Assembly: GCA_936440205.1 (NCBI GenBank)
Contig: OW387135.1
Span: 28,498,792 to 28,562,791 of the forward strand
Reading direction: 5' to 3'
DNA: 64,000 nucleotides
From: Lepidonotus clava
Taxonomy: Eukaryota; Annelida; Polychaeta; Phyllodocida; Polynoidae
The notes under the pieces: model-generated
Database searches by the model: none
What the model was told of the DNA's origin: nothing
What the model saw: the letters and a program-made list of their open reading frames with translations, nothing else
Made by a program: the position numbers and the translations under genes
Shown here: positions 37,801 through 52,800 of the stretch, piece after piece
How the letters are laid out: each line of letters opens with the position of its first letter
Numbering within the stretch: the first letter of the stretch is position 1

Positions 37801-40800
37801 TGCGATTTTTTACTACAATATTGTCATAATCTTAGATAAGGTACATAAATCAAAGATATTACTGCATGGTCAAAATAGCACAAAAAGATCACACAGTGTA
37901 CATACTAGTGTTGATCATTAGGTAAATGACAAGATGTCAACATCGCTGTTGCAATGATGACATCTCTGTTGGCACTTCCACATCGACATTTTTTTTTATG
38001 ATTTATCAAGTTTACATAAAATAATGAAGTGTCATATTTGGTCTGATGTATTAATACCTGGGTTGAGTTTGGACCTAAACTTACCACCCACTGTCCTATG
38101 AACCCAGGGGTTAATATATCAGACCTAATACTCTATGTCTTCTTATCATGATAGCTATCTTTTTTACATAGCAATAGCTAAAAATCACTAATGTGCAAAC
38201 ATATTGGTATAAGTTGCAAATTTTCTATTGGGTTCCGTAAATATTCATCCAATCAAAGTAAAGGAAAAGATCATGTGATTTTTTTCCAGTAATATATTTG
38301 CAATTTTGTGTTTTATTTGTCTGCGACCATATACCTCTACAGGGGCAGATTCAAGAATTTTGGAAAGGGGGGGGAGGGGCACACATATTCAAAAGGGTCC
38401 TGGCCACCCCTCCACGGTCTTGAGTTTTACATTAAAAAAATCAAAATTTGGTCAAAAATAAGGGGGGGGGGGGGGCGGAGGAGAGAGCGCACGCCCCATG
38501 CACCCCCCTCTAAATCCGTCCCTGCTCTAACTTCCTCTTACCTGTCAATCAAACTTTGCAATTTGGACATTTCCTAGGCACTGGATTGCAAGGGCTAATA
38601 TCACAGAGTATGCAAATGTAGATATTGAGAATCTTGTGTGAATAATTATTCCAGTAGACAATGAAAGTCAAAATAGTTTTAAGCTGGTAGAATTAATTTA
38701 TGTTAACCCAACAAGGTCTCTAGCATTCCCACTAATAGCAGCATATGATAATGATGTTACAGATGTTAATAGCTATGACGTAACCTAGATGGAAAATGAC
38801 AAACATCACCATTTAATTTTCATAGGGCTTTATTGCAAGTGGATCATCAAGGGGGAGAAAAAATCAAGGTTGAAGCTGAGCTTCTTAGACTTCAACGTCC
38901 CACCAAATGAGCTCAACTGTTACTCGGATGGTCTGGTGGCACGTGACCCAGCCAGTGGAGCAGTCGCAGGTACGTCTTTCCAGAGGAACAATAGAAATGG
39001 AAATCTATCATCCTGTGTAGATCACATGACAAAGTTACGAATCACTTGAAAGGGTTAGGATTTTCTGTAGGGGGTTCGTCCAATGGGGGTTTGTACGACC
39101 CCCCCCCCCCACACACACACACACCCTGGCTACGGACCAGTTACCTGCACGATATAACAACACTCTCTTTATGAAACAAAATAAGAAATGCTAGATATTT
39201 GATCTGGACAATATCATTGAAAATAGTTTTCCTTTCATTCGATTTGAAAAAGGACGCATAGAATAATATAATTATAGACCTTCAAAAAATCTATAGTATT
39301 TAGGGTCCATTTGCTACTTATTATATTTCTGATAATGAGCATCATTTGAAAATAAGATTGGAGTTGTCCAGCAGGTAGTAAAGATGTAACAGGTGTTTTC
39401 CAATTATTCTAAAAAAGATTATGATCAAACACACAAAGTAAGGTGATAAATAGATGCTACAGATAGTGGTCCCCAACCACCTGTTCATGTACTTTGAAAA
39501 ATAAGCAATTATCGTGATACAACAAACATCTGATTCAAGGCACGTTCCCCCTATATCCCAAGTTATGTATCCTAATGTACGCAACTCGGATACCAGCATA
39601 TTTCAGAAGAAACCAAATTTGCACTTTCTGTTCTTAAAGATACACTTTGCAGGATAAGAACAAAAATGAGAATGTTTTAACAAAAGACTGATTTATGCCT
39701 ATTACATTTTACCTATTATCTGAGTCTTTGTATCTTTCGATACCCTTATTTATACAATTCAGAATGTATTATTAGTGGATTGATTGTGTCTTACTCTATC
39801 ATGTTCAGAAACCAGTGGTTCAGCTTTTATTTTAGATTACTTAAGAGATCCTTTCAAAAATAGAAAGCCTGATACATCTTCTACGTTTAAGTTTCAAACC
39901 ATCACAGACAACAAATATTTGTATATTTACGAAACTTAATTTACATTTGTTATTACAAATATTCTTCTAGATATTTTTGTCATAAAATGGATGCCAACCT
40001 AAACTGCAGCTAGGTTTGTTTTCAGGTCCTTTCTGTGGAGCCTCACCCTCAACTAGGGCTAAGACAGTGATATCCTCATCGGAAACCCTAGAAGTATACT
40101 TCTATTCAGACACTAGGGGCAGTCGTCGTGTTGGGGGCAGAGTTCGTGCCCTAGTCACTGTGGACAACAAAGCGACCCCATGTGAGAAGTAGATCTATTT
40201 TTTAAACTTATATACCTTCACACTAGTGCCATCTGGTGCAGTTAACTGCAACCTTTGATTGTATAATGTTGACTTTCTGATCTAGCTATTATTGAACAGT
40301 TTCAGTGCTTAACTGAATATGGACATTGAGAAATTTTCTATAAAGGTATTGAGATAAGAAAGAAAGACTTGGATACCATAATATATATAATGGTTGATAT
40401 AATTTGATAATAGATAAATAATAAAAATAAAATTTAGGAAGGAACCTGGAATGCCAAGAAATTGTATTCTAGATCTATATGGTTTGACTAAAGCTATGCA
40501 TGTATTTACTTATAAAGCTAAATGTCATTTGTTTTTTTAAAATTTCAAATAATTTTAGAATTTCCTCTAGCAATGAACTATAAACCTGATACAATGTACA
40601 ACCATTCCCACAGCTCAAATATCCTGTGAGTTCCTACAGATGGAGACCTCTTCCAGTCCGTCCCTCACCACCACCTGTGGGGTCCTCCTGTCACCATGGT
40701 TCCCAGGCCTAGTTCCTCCCGGGCTGTGGTCATGGACACTTACCCCCAGTGCAGCAGACAGCTACCACATTCTCAACTTTCACTACATCAGGGGGCCTGG

Positions 40801-43800
40801 CGTGAATGGAGACTGCAAACAGTACTTCAAAGGTATTAACTGACCTAATATTTGTGTGAAATACACTGTATATCAGAAATCATTTGAATTCCAGGCATGT
40901 TTTTATTCATTTATTTAATCAGACAAAGAATAAGTTCACAAAAACTTGTCTCATTTTTTTGCCCGCATTACAAAATTCTATGACGACAACAAAATACATT
41001 TATCAAATGTTATGTGTATCAAAATAAGTACTGCAAATTAACTAAAGCAATTGTACAAAAGAGGAAACAGTTATGATTTAAAACTAATAACTACAACTAC
41101 CTGTATAGGCATACAACTATTTCAATAATACTTTTGCAGTCTGTCAATTGAATGAACTGCATTTTATACTATTTTCCAAAGTTTAAAATAAAGTATTGAA
41201 CTTGGAATGAAATAATACTCTTTGTACATGTGCTATAACACCACTATTATAAAGCATGCAAATGTAAGTAGCCAGTTAATATCAATACAACTCGATGCAG
41301 GTGATCTATCTATTCTGTTCCATGAACTCCTAGGTAAATATAAGCAGAGTGTTGAATGTCATAAGACAAAACCATGAATATGAGAGACACAACAGTGAAT
41401 TTTATATTACTATACACCCTGCTTATAACGCTGGTATATTGATGAAGTTTTATTTGCTTTTTTGTGACAAACAAATGTGTCCTCTGCTTCTAAAAATCTA
41501 TTTATAATAATTGATTGCTTAATGATTTTATTGCCTATGACTATTTTACATTGTAGTTGTTGAAACTGCTGCACAGGCTAGAGAGTTACAATTTCACGAT
41601 GCCATACTTCTCAAACTTTGTGGGGACACAACTCTGTACATACCAAGAACAAGAATAAAGGTACATTTAAGTGTATAGATGTTGTGCAGAAAACATCCCA
41701 CTTTCCAGAGAGGGTATGGGCACCATGTTGGTGATCATGTTGAAAGTTTGTCTTTTTTAATTTGGAATACCTTAGACAAATATTTCTACTGAATTTATCT
41801 GAAACAATCAAACTTGTCAAAATACACTATTTTCATTATTCTGAATTTATAAATTTATAAATCATTTATCAACCACATGGATATGATGAGCACATGGTGA
41901 TCACCAAAATGTGGTCACGTGACCATGTCTGCACAAGGTCTAACGTAACTGAAGTAGTACATCTTTATATTCAATACATTTACACCTGATTGACTAAGTT
42001 ACGACATCACCTCTAACAGAATATATAATAATAAAAACCTTTAATATCTTATAGGTGCCGCCACAGGATAAAGTGACCCTAGAATTGGATACTTTGCAAT
42101 CCACCTTCTACCAACGATGGGAATTCAAAATGTCCTATAGTTCTGATTTCATGTTAAAGCCAAACCATACATCTGGTAAATGATTTTACCTTATGGGTAG
42201 TACTTTAGCAAAAATACATAACATGAAATGAAATTGTATCATACAGCCAATGAAAGCGTGTTTAAATCTCTTCTAAAATGCAGTCAATTTGCTCACAAAT
42301 AATTCATGTAGATAGTGTTCATGATTCATCGACTACTTAACAAAAAATATGATCCATAACCACAAAAAGACAGGCAGACATCATGGGACAGACACTGGGA
42401 GACAGACAGACAAAAGTAGAGAAAATTCATTACGATTTAGAAGAGAACTGTGAATTTGAAACCAAGGCATGTTCCCTTACATTAAATAACAGTTTAAACA
42501 CGGAATTTCCTACTATGACAAGAAACAATAAATTGATATTTTATATACGTAATATTGTGTAAGACCTAAAAGAATACTGCTATGAATAAATTAATGGACA
42601 ATAATATTGAATGGTAAAAATCTCTCACCTCATGCATGTCTAAAGCATTGAACATAAGTTGTTATTTTGATCAAAAGTTCTAGAACCGTTCAATTGTGAT
42701 TATTCAGATCGATAATATAATGACCGGAGCCTTTACTGCTCTTCCCTTTAGACCCCAATCCGGCCATCCTGGCCAGTGGCTGTACTGCCTGATCTGACTG
42801 TAGCCATCAGGAAAATGGCAATTCCATAATGTTTCCACATTTTTCCAAAGAGAATATTGATTTAAGTTTCCAAATATAAACGTGGCCAACATATTGCTTA
42901 AAAGCTGATTTGTTTTGCTTTTTAATCATGCAAAACCACATTTCTATAATTTAATTGGATGCAAGGGAGAAGTTGGTCTTCCTATGAAAACCTTCAATTA
43001 AAAGAAATTTAGGGAAATCCAAAAGAAAATCTACAAAAATCCTGGGGAAATCCAGCAATTCATGAAAACAACCTGCAGGGTCTAAAGGGTTGAGGCAATT
43101 ACATGCCAACATCCTTTTCTGGGTAAATCAGCAAAAAAGAAAGCCTGGAATCTTGCAAAACCTGTACAGGTCCATTCTTATTCTCTTCAGCACCTCCTGG
43201 TGCATGTTCTGACAACTACGTTTACTACCGAGGCCACTGCTATTTGTATGAGCCACAAGTGAACCGCCATCTCCGACCTGCTGAGTACAAATACTTGACC
43301 ACCTGGCAGGGGTCTTCAGAGCGCTGTCACATGGACAATGCCACACTCCTCACAATATCTGATGAAGAAGAGGCCTATTTTATCATGGTAAGTGATGCCA
43401 TAAAGAGTATGTGTATATAGCATAAAATCAATTTACATATTTATATTGGTTGATCAGGGTGTAACTAGTTAAAAAAATGTGTACATTTATAGGGCCATTC
43501 TCCGGAAATCTCAATTGCCGAAAACCACATAAATTAAAGTTAGAGCTGTCTGTAGGACACAATTTTTACTGTTATTCATTTTGGATATTACCTGCTTATA
43601 GTATAGACATTGACGATTCAGAAAATGTATGGTTTTACATCTATCCAATTGTGGAAAACGTAATAGATATGATAAAAATGTAAAAAAAGTACCATAACTC
43701 AATGGTAATTTCTTTTCTTATTTCATTTATTTTGCACATAAATTCAATTCTGCTAAATATAATGCATTTGCAGCATGCCCCAACGTCTTTTTTGTTAACA

Positions 43801-46800
43801 AAAACATATACTTTATCATAATGAAGCATAGTAACTTCTTCTTTTCATATACAAGAAAAATGGCAATTTCTCTAAATTCTATCTGAAGCAATTATGTAAC
43901 GTACAGAACCAAGCTTTAATTCAGCCCCATTTAATACAAATGTGTGATTTCATTATCAGAATATAGTAGATAAAAAGCTTAACACATATGCTACATCTGA
44001 CAAAAAAATCTTTTTGATACCTCTTGCAATGTGCCTACTAGGAACAAAAGACCTACACAATTTAAAATAGTTGTGTAAAGTACAGAACCAAGCTCTGTAA
44101 CTTACAGAACCAAGCTTTCAATAAATGTGTTATTTTTGCACAATAATAATCTTGAAACATTTGTTTTTTGCATTCCCTAAGATCAAGGCTGTATAGTTGT
44201 TCTATATGTAACCACTGTGGTCAAAAAGTGTAGGAATCTAGCAATATTTACTGCAGAAAGAGCTTGGTTATGTATGTTACAAGGTAAGTAACGTACAGAA
44301 CCAAGGTTTTGGGAACTTTACTGAATTGGCTGTAGGATATACCTATCAGGGTTCTGCTTTACATTTTTTCCAGACAATAAAAACTATTTTTGTATTTTCC
44401 TGGCAGTTAAACTGTAAAAGGTGTATTCTTTTAAACATATTTGACAAAAAAGCTTGGTTCTGTATGTTATAAGCTTGGTTCTGTACGTTACATAGGAATT
44501 TTTAGGCATTATTTTCAAATTCAAATAGCATAAAGAATAATTATTATAAAGTTGCCCCCTTCTGGATAATGATTACATACCAGTATGTCCTTAATATCAT
44601 AATACAAAAAACGAATTTTTTGAAATTTAATTTTTTAGCTACTTTCACCGGAAGATTGAGGAATTTTCCGGAGAATGGCCCTATAAAGTCCATAGACTAA
44701 GAAATGATAATCATACTAGGTTGAAACTAATAGGAACCACATGTACTGTTTGTCATGTTTCTATTAATTAGATAATTTTTAAAGGTACTCACTTGTGCTT
44801 CAATGCCTCTAAATTAGGAGGTGTAGAAGAAGCAAATCAAAAGCTAACTACACAAAGAACTAACTGCCTCAGCTCCGATATCGCAATTTAATAGCTCGAA
44901 AGAATCAAACGAAATTTTAAAAAGCTACTTAACATGCATTCATATGTGAATGGTTAACTCTCAAAAGACTATAAAGCAAAGTTACAATCACTCATTTAGA
45001 TTTGAGTTTGGACAGATCTTTTTTAATAAGGCCTATACTTGACTCACCAATTATAATCATATCATATTACTTACCAAATACCAATTATGCAAACAGCTTG
45101 CAAAATAGAATCAGTGTTTAACAGTAGTTTCAATGGAAAAGTGTTGGTATATCAAGAACTGGTATGAGAGAGAATATTAAACCTAAAACATGAATGTTTA
45201 CCATGATGTTTGTGTTATTCTCTACTTTGAAAGTATCAACTAACATTTGATTGGAAGTGGAATCCAATCGGAATATGGCAAGCAGACCATAGGTCGATTT
45301 ACATTGGCCTGACTAACAAATATGGGGATTACAAATGGAGTGATGATGTGGCACAGGTGTAGGTACTATTTTCTGATGCTCTACCTTATAGTTTTTACCT
45401 GATACAAGTATCGGTTCTATTTTGTGTTTAGCATTAATGAAAAAATATTATCATTAATACCAATAGCACAAATCGAGAATAATGTTATTGTTGACTGTCC
45501 TTAGTGGAACTGGCATTCCATAAAAGGAATAGGAATGAGCATGATAAGGGGACTAGATAGATAAACTGTTAAAAGAAGTGTGATAAATGAAAGATAGTGC
45601 TCTTGATCATGGCTTCGATTCCATGCACAACTCTTTATTATTTGTGTTCAGAAAAAGTTATCTTGCACAACCTTATTGAAGAATAGTGCATAGACACTAA
45701 AAATGCATAATTTACTTGCTGAAACCTTGAATTTATCATAATTATAATGGTAACTTTGCCTATAAAAAGTCTTTGTTAGACATGTAGTTTCAAGATTCCT
45801 ATCTTGACAGAAATATATACTGCAAACCCTAAAGACATAAATCTTTTTTTCAAACAGCTATGCAGACTGGTACCAACCAGTGAGTTCAATTGGCCAGTCT
45901 GTTATCCATCCCACAGAGCCAGAGAAGTATGATGTTCTTGGGTCACTGACTTCACCAGAACCTAAGTCTGACCTTGGGTCTGTGTGTACCATTACTGCTC
46001 TGACATCTCCATTTGCATCAATGAACTGGTTTAAACTACCCTGTGACTATCCAGTTTTTAGGGCAGGATTAATCTGTGAGAAGCCTGCACTAAGTAAGTT
46101 TAAATTTGTTTAATTTCGATGTGTTTATATTATCTATTTTTATCTAACTTCATGGTCTATGTCCGGGTTAAGATTTCCAAAGTCTAAAACTCAATGAGTG
46201 TGTCAATTAGAGTGAGCTACTTAAGTGCCATTACTAATAGTAATTCATTGATCAAAGAAAAATAGCTATATCTATTACATGTCTTTCAAATATTATCAAA
46301 AGTCTCAACAAAAATGAGGGTTGTTGCTTTAAAAAATACATAGCCTTAGACTGTACTTTAGATAAGAGTTGACATACTATATTTTCTTTTAGGTGTTGAC
46401 ATGGAGATATCAAAACTACCAGAGTACAGTGAGATGCTAAGAAGTAATCAAGTAGGAGGATCCAGAGGTAATCATTTAATGAATGTTTTCTGTTTTAGAT
46501 ATTATCCAAAGAAGATTGCATATTGGTATTAAAAAACAATACTGAAAATGTGTTTTTTTGGCTATCCTAAAAAGATAAAGCACTATAAAAGATATTCCTC
46601 TTAAAAGTAAAGTGTATATACCTATGCACTAATATTAAGAAAGATAACACGACATGACTTGGAACAGTTAAGCATCTAATATGAAGTGTACATGTGCACA
46701 CATGACATTTTCAGGTTGTGCTCCTGGCTGGTTTTTCATAAGAGGTCAGTGCTTCAGTCTCCATACTAACTATGACAAGGTAATAGAAGCCAAGGAAAAG

Positions 46801-49800
46801 TATGATGCCATGAAACCTTTGCCTGATGGCATCTCCTACCAAGAGGCAGAGGAAATGTGTTCTGTGAGAGGAGGTCTGTTAGCTGACCTGCAAACAGCAG
46901 ACATGGAACGGTTAAGCATTTACTTGGCCCTCTGGCGTCACTCAGACTACATGGGCAACATTTGGCTCAGGGCAAAGGGCACTCAGTGCCACCTGATTCA
47001 GGTTGGTGGGTGGAAAACTTTGACTTTGGATGATAATCTGTGGGTATTCTCAGAGGTACCAGAGCATGTAACATAAATACATCTTGGCATATCATTATGC
47101 CCTGTTCATTGAAAATAATACCAAAATTAAAGATTTCATCCATTCAATATCAATTCAATGTACATATTTTCATGAACCATGCATACCATCATAATTTTTG
47201 CAGTATATATAAAATAAGAGCAGACCTTCCTATACATGTATATAAAGATACATGAAAGTGTCTATTTTTTCAACATTCTTAATTGATGAATCATACAACC
47301 TGTTATTGGTCTTGAATTAAATTAAGTGCATGCACAAGGTTCCATGGATTGTTACATGTCATAAACCAGCCCTCATGCCATTTGTTAAACAGAAGAAACT
47401 GAACAATGACTTTGGATATTTTGTCTATCATTCATGCAGCTTCACAAGGCACATCATCTGAGTGAAATCACCAACTACAGAATCAGGACGGAACCCTGCT
47501 CCATCATGTCTCCGGAGGCTCAAGCATATAACTCACTTTGTCAGAGGGACTCAATTGGTGAGCCAATAATATTACTTCTAGTGAGAAGCAGGTCCTCTAA
47601 TCATATTTTATCCTCTAGGTGATGCCACCATATATATATATATACACCCTAGCACCACCTAGAGAATTCCTAGCTGAACTTAAACTCTACCCACAGAGCT
47701 TTGCATCACGGGTGTTTACCTCTGAACCATGCAAATTAACTTTGCAATGGTGAGTATGGAACTGCCTGGAACAAAGTATGATTATAAGCATGAACAGCAA
47801 TTGTATGTTCCACTCTCAATGGTCAATATGCGTTTGTACAATTTTAAGAAAACATGAAAATATCTAATAGAAGATTCTCTGTAAAGCTATATGAATAAAC
47901 TATACAACCACTATTTACACTGCAATATAGAAGGGAAATCAAACAACTTGATCGATTACAGGAACAACCCTTAGTAGTACTAAGATACAATTTGCATGTG
48001 CATTCACTTTTTTGACATGGGTACAAAAAAGTTGTTATTATAGATGTGTGGATCTTTGAAATTTGTTACCTGCTGATGTGCAACTCTTGGAAGAAAAGAC
48101 ATCAGTTAACCCTTTTACTGCTGAATATGACTGCCATTTTTAAATTCATAATTACATAGATATTGGCCAAAATATGAAAATTAGCCTAAAACTCTAATTT
48201 TCTCCAGATGTTTTGCTACAATTTGTTTTCATGTAAGTTAAATGAAAACATTCCAAATGTTGGCATCCTGCCCATTCACCAAACTTGTCTATGTTGGTAA
48301 TATCTGCATTATGTTCCAATTATTGGTTTCCATGGTAACCATTAATTGCTAAAATATTGATTTTATTTGTTTCAAAGAGAACAATACTGGGCCTAAAGGT
48401 TTACTGGGCCTAAATAGTTTCTGAATATCATAAATGAAACCAAAGTTATGACATTTTGAAAATCATATCATTTTCCAAAAAATAACAAATTCCTATCAAT
48501 TTGAAAAAAGATAGCATATTAAGCTTTGCGTATATCGTTGGCTGAGTAATAAAATGTCATATCTGGCAAATGCTCATTTTGAGTAATTGGTAATTAAAGG
48601 TAATTGACATATTTTGTAGGGCTATATAATTCTAAATTGTTAGTCAATCATCATAATATACGATTAATAGGTACCATACCCTTTCAAAAGTCATTTGGTC
48701 AGGATTTTGAATATATCTAAATGATTATGATGTTACTATGGTAACAAATAAGAATATATTTCAGATACGACCTTTTATTACTCAACTTTAAGGAGGAATG
48801 TTGGAAATTATTGAATAAAAAAGGTCGTATCTGTCATACATAAATTTTAGATAAATCCCAATTAAATCAATTAAACCAACAGAAATTTCACAAAAATAAT
48901 ATTTCTGATGTACTGCCAATATACTAGGTTAGACAACATTTTATCATTATAAGATAACAAAGATTTATATAACTTTTGCACTATCACATGAAGCCCAGAT
49001 ACGACCTTTTATTACTCACCATCCAGACCACTAATTCAGTAAACAAAGGTCGTATCCAACATTTTGTAATTACATTCCTATACCTGCTTTTGATTTTATA
49101 AATTTAACCATAATATTTCAAAATAAGGTTTACAGGGCAGTTATCTGAAAAACTGAATGATAAGATATTTTTATTTTGTATGAATTACCATATTTTACGT
49201 AGAATATACCTTTGGCTTCTTTCAGATACGACCTTTTATTACTCACTGAAAAGTGGAAATGTGCAGATACAACCTTTATTTACTGGTTCATAATATGCCA
49301 AAGATTTGAAAAATTCCAAAAATTCCAAAATTTCCAGAAATTTTAGGGAAGAAGGAAACATTTTCAAAAATAAAAATAGAATCGATTTTTTTGAGATACG
49401 ACCTTTTATTACTCAGCCAACGCAATTGTGCAACCTTGTAATAATATTATCATTACAAGGTTGCACAATTGCAATTCTACTATTTTCTAATGAGGTGACC
49501 CTACAATATTCAAATGACCATATCTCCAGTTCTAACAGGAATGTTTTGGAAAATTCTTTCAGATTCTGATAGCTTAATTCCTCCTCTTCAAATGCTCTTC
49601 CTATGGGAATTTACTATAGAGCCACTTTTTTGGCTTCTTGTGGTGAAAGGGTTAAGACTGTAATTACACAAATATTAACTGAAAAATGTTTAAAGTATTA
49701 TAACTATCTATCATGTATGCCTACTCATCATCTCATTTCATGTATCACCATAAGACCAAGGAAGAACTTATGTTTATAAGATTGCTAAATAAATAAGATA

Positions 49801-52800
49801 TTTATAATAGCCTCTAGCCCTACATGAGCTCCTGAACATTTCATCTAATTTTTTAGTTGTAACAGAGAGGTGCACTGCAGAAGAGTTCGAGTGTGGAAAC
49901 GGGGTTTGCATCTCAGTAGACTTTGTATGTGATGGTGAAAATGACTGCTTTGACGATACAGATGAGACTTCTTGCCTGGGTAAGATAATTTCTCACCAGT
50001 CTTAAAGTTAAAGGCTCAAATATAGCATTTTATTGGTGATACATATGGCACTTAAACATGTTATCTTAGTCCAATTGCAAGTGTCCAATCAATCAACATT
50101 AAGCATAAGAAATACACCTAACTGGGCAGATACAGGGTTTCTGAAAAGTTGGGGTATGAGCATATGTATATGGGTTAAATACTAAAAGGGTATTCATTCT
50201 TGTTAATTCACATGCTGCATTTTCTCTTTGCATAATCTAAAGGTGCACTAAATGAAACATGGGGTGGGCGGATGGGGATGGGCTAGAGTCAGGGTCAGGA
50301 CCCCTTTACCATGGCCGGATCCAGATGGGGGAGGGGGGGGGGCCCAGGGGTGTGCGCCCCTCCCTTTTTTGTGTGTTCTTTTAATGGGAAACTCAGCCAA
50401 AAAGTAATTAAGGTAAAATATTTTCCAATAGCACCCCTCCCCTCCCCCCCCCCCCCATTTCTAAACCCTGGATCCGGCAGTGCTAACCCCCCCCCCCCCA
50501 TCTGCCCCTGCTGAATCTACAAAATATAGAATGTATGTTTTATACATGTGAAAACCAATGATATATTATATATTTTTCTCAATGTATTGGTCATCATGGA
50601 AGATCAGGGGTAACCCTGAATGATGATTTGTTTTTCAGAAATAAAAAGATAATGTGTCCCAGCTGGTTTTACCTACATTGTGCAACGATTTGACAGAATT
50701 ATGATATATCAATATTTCAAAGTTTGTGAAAATACAACTTGACTTCTTAGTAAAAGAGATCATCAATTCTTCTCCATTAATAATGTTGGTTTATGTTTGT
50801 ACAGTGCACTTGGATATAGTGGTTACCGATATAATGGCCATTTGAATATAGTAATAAATTTGGTTATATAGAATAATTTATAGAATAATCACTTTATTTA
50901 AATTTTGCTCACCCAAGTGTTGCATGTTGTGTGCCTCTAGCATAGCTCCCCTCCCCTTCCTGCGTGCTTCCATCAATAAAAAATACCCCTCCACGTGTTT
51001 TCACAATATTAGAATGAAATATTTTTATCTATATTTACTTTAATGAATAACAATACCAATGGGAAGATGAGAACCTCTTGACCTTTAACCCCCTTTTATG
51101 AAAAACAGGCCATGATAACTCATGGCAAAAGTTGTATTCAAACAGGTCTTGACCTTAAAGAGGTACTTGCAGGCACTTTTGATATACTCCCAAGACAGAT
51201 AACGAGTCCTGCAGACCTACATGGCATTTATGCACTTACATAAACATGACAGTAATAGTTTAACCTCTGGGGCAGATATAGGATTTCAGAAAGGGCGTCT
51301 GCATGTAGCCTTAATACTAAGTGTATATTCCCAAGCATGCATGCAACAACTTTTGTCTTTGTTAAGTTTAAGGAACCACCGAACGTGGGGGACAGAACCC
51401 CCTGTACCCCCCCACCACCACCTCCACCACCACCACCACCACGACTATAACTTAGTTTTGAGACCAAAATTAATTTCATAAAGGTGCCTCAATATATTTA
51501 TAATCCTTTTTCACTTGATTGCAGAGGATGTTTGTGGCATGGATAAGTTTCGCTGTGGCAATGGCCACTGTGTCTCCATGTCTTTATTCTGTGACTTCAT
51601 TGATAACTGTGGGGATGGGTCAGATGAGGCGAATTGTGGTAAGTTGATAAAACGTCATTAAGGGCAATAAAACCATTTTTCAGATATCCAAAAATCAAAT
51701 GATTTTCAATCTTTCTCAACGTTTTCAGGTTTACTCAATGATATATATAGAAGTACTTTAATGCCTATTTTTCTATATCCAATAGATGCTTTATTTCTAT
51801 ACCTCTAACATGATGCTTTAAAATGTGTTGTTAACTGCAGTAAAGGAGCATTGTAGGTCGGAGCAGTTCCGCTGTGGTCAGGGTCAGTGTATATCTAGGA
51901 GTGCACTGTGTGACCTTAAGATGGACTGCATGGACGGAACTGATGAAGTGGACTCTGTTTGTGGTACAGGCTTCTATCTGTTATAACTTCTCATATTTCT
52001 AATTCTGTGTACTGTTAACGTTAGTGCCTCAGTAATCCCTAAATTGGATGACAATAAGGAATGATATTATATGGCCACATTCTAAAAGATGGTTGCCCCT
52101 CATTAGTGGTAGGTTAAATGTAATATGAAGCTTTTCTATTCCAAATTATACTTATGAGGGAGGGTGCATGTGGTTGCTGGAGAGGCAGTCATATCCCAGC
52201 CAGAGGTGTGATGTTATGATAATGTTGCAGCAACGTTCTGTGTTGGTTCTTATGTTTTTGGCATATATTTGATAATTCCCAATTACGTCGCCGGGACCTT
52301 CTGCTGTGACATTGCACAGCAACATTTTTACAACGTTCTGGTTATGTTCTTCAACCTAAACAAAACTTTCTTATAACATTCCATTTGGTTTCATCCTAAC
52401 CTCACCAAATAATAATGTCATGATAACATTCTAATTTGATGAGGTTTCAATCTCACCGGCAATAACATAATTGTTACGTGCCATCTTAGTACGTAACAAA
52501 CTGACTAAAAATGTGTGGTTGCAGAACATTTCTGTTACATCGCAAGCTGGCTGGGATAAAGCAGGAACACTTACCAAGATTTGATGTGACCATTGAGAAA
52601 CAGTGATGTTTGTTAGATCATACCTACATTCTGCATGACTTTTGGGATCTACAAATGTAGATTGTTTCATACAATTATATTTATCACCAACTTGGGGTAC
52701 ATTTACTTTAACTCCACCACCAAATATATATTTAACATACATGTGACATCATAAAAGACATAGAACAGTAAGCAAAATATACCCCCCATGACATGATACT

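Noticed and set aside
45234-45356. Donor GTGTAG after 45,356 for receptor exon 20
   Set aside because: It would shift the frame of exon 21. GTAGGT two bases later keeps the lectin sequence [15 protein letters not shown].
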